Positions 44,451 to 52,303 of a DNA stretch of 64,000 nt are shown here, one piece after another. The position numbers and the translations under genes are program-made. This DNA is from Pseudomonas sp. GTDB taxonomy: Bacteria; Pseudomonadota; Gammaproteobacteria; Pseudomonadales; Pseudomonadaceae. The notes beneath the pieces were generated by a model. That model was not told the DNA's origin. It worked only from the letters and a program-made list of their open reading frames with translations, and did not search any database. Within the stretch, counting starts at the first letter, position 1, and each line of letters starts with the position of its first letter. The stretch lies in contig NZ_JAUXXP010000090.1 of assembly GCF_030684895.1 (NCBI RefSeq), positions 124,001-188,000 of the forward strand, in the 5' to 3' direction.

Positions 44451-47400
44451 CTACTGCGGCGCTGCAGCGGATGCCCCGAATGAGCCCGAGTACGGGTCGA
44501 CAGTGGCCAGCCAGCGCACCAGCAATTCGAGCAAGGCCTCGCGGCTGACCGGCTTGGCCAGGTAGTCATCGGCGCCCGCGGTGATGCACTTCTCCCGATC
44601 CCCCTTCATCGCATGCGCGGTCAGGGCGATGATCGGGATGCTGCAGCCATGCTCGGTCTTGAGCAGCCGGGTAGCGGTGTAGCCGTCCATGGTCGGCATG
44701 GCCATGTCCATCAGGATCAGGTCGAACGGCTCGCGCTCGTAACAGTTGATGGCATCCTGACCATCCTTGGCCGAACTGATGATCAGCCCCACCTCATCAA
44801 GCAACGCGGTCAGGGCGTAGACATTGCGCACGTCATCATCCACCAGCAGCACGCGCCGGCCTTCCAGCGGGTTCTCGACTCTCGGGCGTCCCAGCCGCGC
44901 GGGGTCACGCACGCTGCCGAGGAAGCCCTGCACCGCCTCGCTCAGTTCCTGCATGTCCTCGCCGTGTTTGTGCACCACCACCGCGCTGTAACGGCGCAGG
45001 CGCTGCAGGGCCTGGCGGGTGACATCGACACCCGTATTAATCACCACCCGCGTGCCATTGAGCGGGCGCTGGCGGTTGAGGGTTTCCAGCAGTTCAAAGC
45101 CGTCCTGATCAGGCAGATCAAGGTCGATCACCAAGGCGTTGAACATCCCGCTGGCGTAGGCCTGCTGCGCCTCATCGGCACGCGCGCAGGCCTGCACATC
45201 AAAGCCCAGCTGCTGCAGATGCTCACGGTAATGTTCACGCTCAACCTCGACATCCTCGACCAGCAACAGGCGCTGCGCCGGTGACTGATCAAGCTGCTGC
45301 AGGTCGACAAACACCTGTTCCAGGTCCGCGCGCTGGATCGGCTTGACCAGGTAGCGCGTGCCGTCATCGTTCCAGTCCACCGGTTGCGGCACGCAGGAGA
45401 TGATATGCACCGGCGTGTTGCGATGACTGGCCTGGCCACGCAGGCGGCGAAATAGCTGCCAACCGCTGATATCCGGCAGCAGAATATCCAAAATCACCGC
45501 GCTGAAGCGTTCACTTTGCAGCAGGTTGAGCGCCTGCACCCCAGAGCGGCAATGCACGCTGGCAAAGCCATGGGCGTGCGCCTCCTCGGCGAGTACCGCA
45601 GCAAAATTCACATCGTCTTCAACAATCAGCACCGCCGGGCCTTCACCGCTACGCTGCGGCGCGTCTGCTGCAGGCTCCGTCTGGGCCTGCGCCACCACCC
45701 GTACCGGCAGCTGCACGGTAAAGCAGGAGCCTTCACCTAGGGCGCTTTGCAGGCTGATCTCACCGTCCATCGCCAACACCAGTTGGCGGGTAATCGCCAG
45801 CCCCAGCCCGGTGCCACCAAAGCGCCGGCTGGTGGAACCGTCGATCTGCTGGAAGGCTTGGAAGATCTGCTCATGCTGCTCGGCAGGGATACCAATACCG
45901 CTGTCGCGCACGCTGAAGTTGAGCAGCTCATGGCCCTCCTCCGGCTCACCACTGGCGCAGGACACGCTCAGGCTGACCTCACCGTGCTCGGTAAACTTCA
46001 GCGCGTTGGACAGCAGGTTGCGCAGGATCTGCTGCAGGCGGATGCGATCCGTGTGAATTACCCGCGGCACCCCAGCCTCCAGCTGGGTATGCAAACGTAG
46101 GCCCTTGATCTCGGCCATCGGCCGCAGGCTGGCGTCCAGCTCGACGAGGATATCCTGCATGTTCAGCGGTTCGAGTTTGAGCTGCATGCGCCCGGATTCG
46201 ACCTTGGCCAAGTCCAGCACATCGTTGATCAACTGCAGCAAGTCGCTGCCGGCGCGGTGCACGATATCGGCATGCTTGGCCTGCTTCTCGGTCAGGTTAC
46301 CGGCGCTGTTCAGGCGCAACTGGTCGCTGAGGATCAGGATGCTGTTGAGCGGCGTGCGCAGCTCATGGGACATATTGGCGAGAAATTCCGACTTGTAGCG
46401 GTTGGCCAGGATCAGTTGCTCGGCCTGGTCGCGCAGACGTTGCTCGGCGGCCTTGCGCTCACTGATGTCGATGATCACCGCCTGCACCAGCGCGCCCTCG
46501 CCACCGCTGATCGGCGACAACCCCACTTCCAGCGGAATCTGCCGACCATCGCGGTGCTGGCCGAACAGCTCGCGGTTATTGCCCATGCGCCGTGGTTCCG
46601 GGCTCTTCTGATAGCCCTGGCGCATCGGCACATGGCTGCCACGCAGCGCCGTGGGCAGCAGAATTTCTACCGGCTGGAAGAGTAAAGCCTCACGGCCATA
46701 ACCAAACAGTTGCTCGGTCTGGCGGTTGACCATGGCGATACAACCTTTGTTGTCGACCAGCACAATGGCATTGGGCGACGCCTCGACCACCAGGCGAAAA
46801 CGCTCTTCGGCGCCTTTGCGCGCGCGCAGATCAATCAGGTTGATCAAGTAATTAACCCCGCCGGAATCACCCAGCACGCTCAGGCTCAGCGCCACCGGCA
46901 CTTCTTCGCCAAGATCACGCCGCGCCAGGTATTCGTTGGACAGCTCAGAGGTGTCGTGATCAATGGCCAGTGCGCTGAGTTGCTCAACGCTCGGTAGAAA
47001 GCGCTTGACCCGCTCGCCGACCAAGCCCTCGGGCGTTGAGTCGAGCAAATCGGCGGCGCTGCGGTTGGCCATCTCGATCCGCCCTTGGGCGTTGCACAGC
47101 AAGGTCGCCACCGGCAGCCGCTCGACCAGCAGGCGAAAACGTTCTTCGCGCTCACGCAACTTGTCGGTGGCCAGGTGGTTGGCGTGCAGTTCGCGCTCAC
47201 GCAGATACAGGTAACCGCCGACCAGCAAGGCCAGCAGAGCCGCAGCCACCAGGCCAATCCACAGGCTGATGCCACCGCGACTGGACAGGGCCGTTTCATA
47301 AGCCGCCGTACTGGTTACGTGCAGCACCCAAGTGCGCCCATATAGCGGCAACTCCAGCTCATGCTGAAAGCGCGGCGACGGACCAGTACCCTGCGTCTCG

Positions 47401-48209
47401 GCACTCAACAGCAGGTTTTGCGGAGCCTGCTGATCCTTGATCGCTACGTCGTAGCGCTGACTTTGCGCACCGAGAATGCCCTCCATCAGCTCATGGCTGC
47501 GAAACGCCCCATGCACCACACCAAGCAAGGCCGCCCGGCGCTCTTCGGCCGTGCTCTGCGGCATGCCGGGCAGGTACACCGGCAGAAACAGCAGCACCCC
47601 ACCCTGCACATTGGCCTCGGTTTCCTGGCGCAGGGTTACCGGCGCACTGAGAACGGCCATGCCCGTGTTGATGGCCTGTTCAACAGCGGCGCGGCGCACG
47701 GCTTCGCTGAGCATGTCGTAACCCAACACGCGCCGATTACGCCAATCCAGCGGGCTGATGTAGTCGATCAACAGGTAATGCTCGCGCTCCCCTGCAGGTG
47801 ACATCCGGTAGTCAGCCCGTCCCTGGCTCTGCTGCGCGGCCAAGTAAGTAGCAAGCTGTTCGGCTGACAGATAACGTGACCAGGCCAGGGCCAGGATGCC
47901 CGGATAGCGCTCCTGCAGTTGCAGTTGATCGAGGGCACGATCCCACTCGATCAGAGAGACGTGTTCACTGCCGGTCATCAGCCCGGACACACCGCGCAAG
48001 ACCATTTCATAGGCTTGCATACGGCTTTTCACGCGCTGACCAATATCCTGGGCCTCCAGCTCGAAGCGCTGCTGGTTCTGCGCACGCTCACGCTGCTCGA
48101 AGACCTGCCACTGCCAGACAATCAATGCCCCCAGGCCAAGCAACAAGGCCAGGGTGACCCACAACGGCAGCCAGGGTTTACGCGATGTGGAAGCAGGCCG
48201 GTCGTCCAT
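44451..48209 (-). CDS. CHASE-domain hybrid histidine kinase with three receiver domains
   Basis: 1252 residues. TM1 (about 14-36), a periplasmic CHASE sensor domain (about 60-280), TM2 ('LWIGLVAAALLALLVGGYLY'), then two PAS domains. The kinase core has 'ANMSHELRTPLNSI' (phospho-His), N-box 'LQQILRNLLSNALKFTEHGE', 'VRDSGIGIP' and 'FGGTGLGLAITRQ'. Three receivers follow: REC1 'VLIVEDDVNF...VILDILLPD', REC2 'LLLVEDVEVE...VIDLDLPD' and REC3 'VLLVDDDVRN...LILMDMAMPTMDG'. No HPT domain is visible, so phosphotransfer out probably uses a separate protein or REC3 directly. GGAGAG lies 4 bases before the ATG at 48209, so the six residues upstream were dropped. It is transcribed with the GGDEF-EAL gene. 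Confidence 0.9.
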   Translation of the reverse strand: MDDRPASTSRKPWLPLWVTLALLLGLGALIVWQWQVFEQRERAQNQQRFELEAQDIGQRVKSRMQAYEMVLRGVSGLMTGSEHVSLIEWDRALDQLQLQERYPGILALAWSRYLSAEQLATYLAAQQSQGRADYRMSPAGEREHYLLIDYISPLDWRNRRVLGYDMLSEAVRRAAVEQAINTGMAVLSAPVTLRQETEANVQGGVLLFLPVYLPGMPQSTAEERRAALLGVVHGAFRSHELMEGILGAQSQRYDVAIKDQQAPQNLLLSAETQGTGPSPRFQHELELPLYGRTWVLHVTSTAAYETALSSRGGISLWIGLVAAALLALLVGGYLYLRERELHANHLATDKLREREERFRLLVERLPVATLLCNAQGRIEMANRSAADLLDSTPEGLVGERVKRFLPSVEQLSALAIDHDTSELSNEYLARRDLGEEVPVALSLSVLGDSGGVNYLINLIDLRARKGAEERFRLVVEASPNAIVLVDNKGCIAMVNRQTEQLFGYGREALLFQPVEILLPTALRGSHVPMRQGYQKSPEPRRMGNNRELFGQHRDGRQIPLEVGLSPISGGEGALVQAVIIDISERKAAEQRLRDQAEQLILANRYKSEFLANMSHELRTPLNSILILSDQLRLNSAGNLTEKQAKHADIVHRAGSDLLQLINDVLDLAKVESGRMQLKLEPLNMQDILVELDASLRPMAEIKGLRLHTQLEAGVPRVIHTDRIRLQQILRNLLSNALKFTEHGEVSLSVSCASGEPEEGHELLNFSVRDSGIGIPAEQHEQIFQAFQQIDGSTSRRFGGTGLGLAITRQLVLAMDGEISLQSALGEGSCFTVQLPVRVVAQAQTEPAADAPQRSGEGPAVLIVEDDVNFAAVLAEEAHAHGFASVHCRSGVQALNLLQSERFSAVILDILLPDISGWQLFRRLRGQASHRNTPVHIISCVPQPVDWNDDGTRYLVKPIQRADLEQVFVDLQQLDQSPAQRLLLVEDVEVEREHYREHLQQLGFDVQACARADEAQQAYASGMFNALVIDLDLPDQDGFELLETLNRQRPLNGTRVVINTGVDVTRQALQRLRRYSAVVVHKHGEDMQELSEAVQGFLGSVRDPARLGRPRVENPLEGRRVLLVDDDVRNVYALTALLDEVGLIISSAKDGQDAINCYEREPFDLILMDMAMPTMDGYTATRLLKTEHGCSIPIIALTAHAMKGDREKCITAGADDYLAKPVSREALLELLVRWLATVDPYSGSFGASAAAPQ

Positions 48210-48332
48210 GATCTCTCCAGTGTTCATCCATGTAGGCGCAGATTGCGCACAGCTGCGGCAGGGCTATAGGCACCACTGCCAGCAGTCTAGTCACGAATTG
48301 AACAGCTGGGCGGCTGAAAATTGCACACATAA

Positions 48333-48366
48333 AAAAGCCGCGCATTCGGGCGAATGCGCGGCTTTT
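48333..48366 (-). terminator. Rho-independent terminator of the OmpA-lipoprotein gene
   Basis: AAAAGCCGCGCATTCG and its perfect mirror around a 2-base loop, with TTTTTT on the minus-strand 3' side. It lies 14 bases after the lipoprotein stop. Confidence 0.92.
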
Positions 48367-48379
48367 CTGCAGCCTGCGG

Positions 48380-49036
48380 TTACAGCGGACGCAGGTTGAT
48401 TTCTACCCGACGGTTCTGTGCGCGGCCTGCTTCATTGGCATTGCTGGCAATCGGCTGGCTGGGGCCCGCGCCATAAGACGACAGCCGCGAAGCCGGAACG
48501 CCATTGGCGCTCAGGTAAGAAGCGACACTTTGCGCACGGCGGTTGGAGAGGTTCTGGTTCAACTCGAACGAGCCGGTGCTATCGGTATGGCCGACGATAT
48601 CGATGCCGTTCTTGTTGAACTCCTTGAATACCAGCACCAGGGAGTTGAGGGTTGGGTAAAACCCGCTGGAGATATCCGCCGAGTTGCTGGCGAAGGTGAT
48701 ATTGCCCGGCATGATCAGCTTCAGGTCATCGCCATTGCGCTGCACCTGCACGCCGGTGCCCTGCAGGGTCTGGCGTAGCTTGGCTTCCTGGGTGTCGACG
48801 TAGTAGCCGTAACCACCACCTGCCGCCCCACCGACTGCTGCGCCGATCAAGGCGCCTTTGCCGCGATCCTTCTTGCTTGACGTGGCTGCACCAATCACCG
48901 CACCGGTCACAGCGCCGACACCACCGTAGACGCCCGCTTTGCCTGCCTCACGCTCACCGGTATAGGGGTTAGTGGTACAGCCGGCGAGTACGCCAAGACC
49001 GAGGGTAACAACTGCAAGATTTCGCCACAGCTTCAT
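48380..49036 (-). CDS. OmpA family lipoprotein (YiaD-like)
   Basis: 218 residues. A lipoprotein signal 'LGLGVLAGCTTNPYTG' (lipobox LAGC, Cys at residue 20) is followed by a glycine-zipper segment of small residues ('GGVGAVTGAVIGAATSS', 'GALIGAAVGGAAGGGYGYY', about 38-85). The C-terminal OmpA domain binds peptidoglycan: 'IDIVGHTDSTGSFELNQNLS' and 'NRRAQSVASYLSANGV', ending 'GRAQNRRVEINLRPL'. The architecture equals E. coli YiaD and many Pseudomonas outer-membrane lipoproteins that link the membrane to peptidoglycan. Single gene with its own terminator. Confidence 0.93.
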   Translation of the reverse strand: MKLWRNLAVVTLGLGVLAGCTTNPYTGEREAGKAGVYGGVGAVTGAVIGAATSSKKDRGKGALIGAAVGGAAGGGYGYYVDTQEAKLRQTLQGTGVQVQRNGDDLKLIMPGNITFASNSADISSGFYPTLNSLVLVFKEFNKNGIDIVGHTDSTGSFELNQNLSNRRAQSVASYLSANGVPASRLSSYGAGPSQPIASNANEAGRAQNRRVEINLRPL

Positions 49037-49145
49037 GCGTACTTCCTTTCAATTCATATTGGGACGGGCTTTCACCTGAGTTTTCGAGCCCGATACGTGG
49101 TTAAAGTTCATTTCCAGGGGTGATTGAGCAGGTCAGCGATACGGG

Positions 49146-49790
49146 CTACGCCCGAACAAACGGATTATCACGCATCTCATCACCGAGACGCGTATCGGCG
49201 CCATGGCCGGTCACCACAGTGGCGTCTTCGTCCAGGGTATACAGGCGCTGCTTGATCGAGCGCTCGATGGTCGAGTAATCGCCGCCCCACAGATCGGTGC
49301 GGCCGATACCGCGCTTGAACAGGGTATCGCCAGCGATCAGCAGTTTGTCCTGGGGGAACCAGAAACTCATCGAGCCAGGGGTATGCCCCGGCGTATGCAA
49401 AGCCACGCCGCAACCGCAGGCCAGCTCCTCGTCATCACTCAACCACTGATCCGGTGCAGGCACCGGGGTGTAGGGCACGCCGAACATGCGGCACTGCATC
49501 TCCAGATTATCCCAGAGGAACTGATCCTCCTTATGCAGGTGCAGCGTCGCGCCAGTCTTCTCCTTCATCTGCCCCGAAGCAAGAAAGTGATCCAGGTGGG
49601 CGTGGGTATGGATGATGCTAACAACCTTCAGCCCATGGGCCTCCAGGCGCGCCATGATCAGCTCCGGATTACCACCCGGATCGACGACGATGGCCTTCTT
49701 GGTCAGCGGGTCACCGATAATCGTGCAGTTGCACTGCAAAGGCCCGACGGGGAAAGTTTCGCGTATTAACTGGGACTTTGCGGCTTCCAT
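49146..49790 (-). CDS. MBL-fold metallo-hydrolase (glyoxalase II-like)
   Basis: 214 residues. The zinc-binding signature 'IIHTHAHLDHFLASGQ' is followed by 'VALHTPGHTPGSMSFWFPQD', 'LLIAGDTLFKRGIGRTDLWG' and 'ATVVTGHGADTRLGDE'. This is the short glyoxalase II-like branch (YcbL type), cytoplasmic and probably a thioester or glutathione-conjugate hydrolase; the substrate is not defined. GGAAG lies 5 bases before the ATG at 49790. It is the last recognisable core gene before the integrase, whose start lies only 50 bases away on the opposite strand. The promoter region of this gene may therefore have been altered by the integration event. Confidence 0.9.
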   Translation of the reverse strand: MEAAKSQLIRETFPVGPLQCNCTIIGDPLTKKAIVVDPGGNPELIMARLEAHGLKVVSIIHTHAHLDHFLASGQMKEKTGATLHLHKEDQFLWDNLEMQCRMFGVPYTPVPAPDQWLSDDEELACGCGVALHTPGHTPGSMSFWFPQDKLLIAGDTLFKRGIGRTDLWGGDYSTIERSIKQRLYTLDEDATVVTGHGADTRLGDEMRDNPFVRA

Positions 49791-49840
49791 GGGTCTTCCT
49801 TTATGATATTTGGCACAATTTTGTCACACTGAGATTAGAA

Positions 49841-50953
49841 ATGGCGACCTTTCGCAAGCGCGGCCCATCCCAATGGCAAGTGCAAGTCAGACGTAAAGGA
49901 TGGCCCCTGCAAACCAAGACGTTCAATACCCAAGCAGAAGCCAAGACCTGGGCGACCATGATCGAACGCGAGATGGACGCCGGAATTTTCGTCAGTCGAA
50001 ACGAGGCCGAGTCCACATCATTCTCGAAGGCACTAGGGACATATGCTAGCGAAGTGACCAGTAAGAAGCGCAGCAGCGCCTCCGAGCTATCGCGCATCCA
50101 GGCCATGCAACGCCACCCTCTCGCCCTTCGCTCGCTCGCCAGCATTCGCGGCTCCGACATGGCGACTTACCGGGACACGCGCCTCGAAGAAGGCATGGCC
50201 CCCTCCACCGTGCGCCGCGAGCTGGCCCTGATTTCGCACGTGTTCACTATCGCCCGCAAAGAGTGGCGCATGGAGTCACTGAGTAACCCAGTCGAGCTGA
50301 TCCGCCAACCGAGCGTTGATGACGCCCGCGAGCGACGCATCCTCAGTGCCGATGTATGGACACGCAAAGACGGGAAGCTGGTATGCGAGCACCTGGACGA
50401 GCTGGAAATGATCTACCGTCATTCACGCTCGGCCGAGCTGCCGAAAATCGTCGCCTTCGCCGTAGAAACAGCAATGCGCCGCAGTGAGATAACCGGCCTG
50501 CTTCGCGCCAACGTAAACCGGGACAAACGGGTCGCTCTGCTACCCGTGACCAAGAACGGCTCTGCTCGTGGCGTCCCTCTTTCCAGCAAAGCTGCGGAAA
50601 TACTGGAAAGTCTTGCCGAGCGCGACGATGGCCGCTGCTTTAAGAGCCGACCAGACTCAATCACCAAGGCATTCGCGGACGCCATCACCGATGCTCGCAA
50701 AACCTACACGGAAGGGCTAAGCATTCACCTCAAACAGAAAAAGCTTTCCCAGGAGAAGATCGACAAACACATCAGCGACGATCCGTTTCTGATGGACTTG
50801 CGCTTTCATGACCTGCGCCACGAAGCCACCTCACGCCTGGCCGAAATCTTCCCACTGCATGAACTGACCAAAATCACCGGGCACCAAGACACGCGGATGC
50901 TGATGCGCTACTACCACCCAAGGACAGAAGACCTCGCCAAAAAGCTCCAATGA
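49841..50953 (+). CDS. Site-specific tyrosine recombinase (island integrase)
   Basis: 370 residues. A SAM-like N-terminal arm/core-binding domain (about 1-170) precedes the catalytic domain. The catalytic set is visible: Arg in 'VETAMRRSEITGLL', Lys in 'LPVTKNGSARGVPL', His-x-x-Arg in 'LRFHDLRHEATSRLAE', His in 'LTKITGHQDTRML' and the nucleophile Tyr in 'MRYYHPRTEDL'. All residues are present, so it should be active. It stands at the junction between the GC-rich core and the defence genes, reading into the island, so it is the likely island integrase. No tRNA gene adjoins it, which leaves the attachment site undefined. ATG chosen at MATFRKRG; an extension to 49778 is unsupported. Confidence 0.9.
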   Translation: MATFRKRGPSQWQVQVRRKGWPLQTKTFNTQAEAKTWATMIEREMDAGIFVSRNEAESTSFSKALGTYASEVTSKKRSSASELSRIQAMQRHPLALRSLASIRGSDMATYRDTRLEEGMAPSTVRRELALISHVFTIARKEWRMESLSNPVELIRQPSVDDARERRILSADVWTRKDGKLVCEHLDELEMIYRHSRSAELPKIVAFAVETAMRRSEITGLLRANVNRDKRVALLPVTKNGSARGVPLSSKAAEILESLAERDDGRCFKSRPDSITKAFADAITDARKTYTEGLSIHLKQKKLSQEKIDKHISDDPFLMDLRFHDLRHEATSRLAEIFPLHELTKITGHQDTRMLMRYYHPRTEDLAKKLQ

Positions 50954-51100
50954 TTGAAAAGCCGCATCCCTGCTAAAAATCAACAAGCTCACACCCAGCA
51001 AACCACTGTACATACACACAGCTTGGATTTAAAATCCGCATATGTGCATTAATATTGTTTTTTATGCATAATCCAAAGCACTTTACGGATGGAATCCAAA
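50954..51100. other. AT-rich promoter region of the IetAS operon
   Basis: About 150 bases where composition drops abruptly from GC-rich to AT-rich. It holds the LexA-like box at 51006-51021, a near-palindrome GGATTTAAAATCC at 51025-51037, and several TATA/ATTAAT stretches suitable as -10 elements. No gene is present. Confidence 0.6.
51006..51021. promoter_or_regulatory. LexA-like (SOS) box upstream of the IetAS operon
   Basis: CTGTACATACACACAG fits CTGT-N8-ACAG and shares the CTGTACA half with the yebG box at 453. It lies 80-95 bases upstream of the candidate starts. The motif's core has eight fixed bases, so about one chance match per 64 kb is expected. Placement, not the match alone, is what makes it interesting. 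Confidence 0.5.
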
Positions 51101-52303
51101 ATGGATCACTTTTCAATCGTCCTAGCCCTCTCGCGAGCCGCTTTACAGAACCCAAACAGCGCAATCGAGAACCATTTGCGAAGACTGGTAAAGGCCCTAG
51201 AAAAAAATGGCCAGACCGACCAAGCAGAGGCGCTGGAAAAACTGCTTCGCACCACAGGAAAAAGTGTTGAAATCCAACCAAGCCGCGTCGTCCTTTCTTT
51301 TGCTGCCATGGGTGGAGAGCTATTAACCCCAAGCGTAAAGGCCCCTGTTGATCGCGAGACCAGCGCACCATTAGCGGAAATCATATTCCCCGACAGTGCA
51401 CGTACAGCCACTCCAATATTTACTAATGAGCTATCTAACAGCGTCGAGAGCCTTCTAGAAGAATGGCGGAATGTGGACAAGCTGAAAAAGGCTGGAATCA
51501 AGCCTGCACTTTCCCTGATGACATTCGGCGCTCCGGGAACAGGCAAAACGCTGCTAGCTCACCACATTGCTAAGTTACTAGGCTATCCACTTGTAGTAGC
51601 TCGTCTAGACGGGCTTGTATCATCATTTCTAGGCACTACAGCACGTAACATTTCAAATCTGTTTTCTTTTGCAAATAGATATAAATGCATACTGCTCCTT
51701 GATGAGTTTGACGCAATTGCAAAACTCAGAGATGACCCAAATGAACTTGGCGAGCTTAAAAGGGTTGTAAACACATTACTTCAATGCTTAGACAGCCGAA
51801 GTGAAATCGGTTTCACTATCGCTATAACCAATCATGAGTCTTTACTAGATCCGGCTGTTTGGCGCAGGTTCGACGCTAGAATCGAAGTACCTAAGCCTCA
51901 CTGGAATGCCCGAGCAAAGATATTAGAAAATAATTTCTTAGGACACACACCGCTCTCAGATGTCCAGCTTGGCTTTCTAACATGGATATCAAATGGCTAT
52001 AGCGGTTCAGATATAGAAAAATTATCTGATTTCATAATTCGCAGACAGGCGATTCAAGGTAGTAAATTCGACTTCCTTGAATCTATAAAAATACATATAC
52101 AGCTAAGCGCACATGACACAGAAAGCATAAACAGAGAAATGGCTATCGGCCGCCAAGAGGATTTAGCTCTAGCTTTAAATGCTGATGAAGAGCTTGCCAT
52201 GCCACAGGAAAAATTAGCCGAGCTATTTGGAAAGACTCAATCAACCATCAGTCGTTGGCTGAAGAAAGAAAAGTCACAGGGAGGCGGTAGAAATGGCAAA
52301 TAA
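51101..52303 (+). CDS. AAA ATPase of an IetAS-type defence/stability system (IetA-like)
   Basis: 400 residues. An N-terminal helical region ('HFSIVLALSRAALQNPNSAI' to 'QAEALEKLLRTTGK') is followed by an AAA core: Walker A 'FGAPGTGKTLLAHHIAKLLG' (about 142-161), Walker B 'CILLLDEFDAIAKLRDDPNE', sensor 1 'FTIAITNHESLLDPAVWRRF'. The protein pairs with a subtilisin gene that it overlaps by 11 bases. An AAA ATPase plus S8 protease is the IetAS arrangement, first described as a toxin-antitoxin stability operon on a Ti plasmid (ATPase antitoxin, protease toxin) and later found to be antiphage. The C-terminus 'EKLAELFGKTQSTISRWLKK' looks like a helix-turn-helix, suggesting DNA binding or autoregulation. 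The start could be 51089 instead; 51101 has GGA 8 bases upstream. Codon use is AT-rich and foreign. Confidence 0.85.
   Translation: MDHFSIVLALSRAALQNPNSAIENHLRRLVKALEKNGQTDQAEALEKLLRTTGKSVEIQPSRVVLSFAAMGGELLTPSVKAPVDRETSAPLAEIIFPDSARTATPIFTNELSNSVESLLEEWRNVDKLKKAGIKPALSLMTFGAPGTGKTLLAHHIAKLLGYPLVVARLDGLVSSFLGTTARNISNLFSFANRYKCILLLDEFDAIAKLRDDPNELGELKRVVNTLLQCLDSRSEIGFTIAITNHESLLDPAVWRRFDARIEVPKPHWNARAKILENNFLGHTPLSDVQLGFLTWISNGYSGSDIEKLSDFIIRRQAIQGSKFDFLESIKIHIQLSAHDTESINREMAIGRQEDLALALNADEELAMPQEKLAELFGKTQSTISRWLKKEKSQGGGRNGK

Noticed and set aside
49790..49841. tRNA-based attachment site for the integrase
   Set aside because: No tRNA-like cloverleaf or 3' tRNA end near the integrase. No direct repeat of this segment was seen in the last 500 bases of the window.
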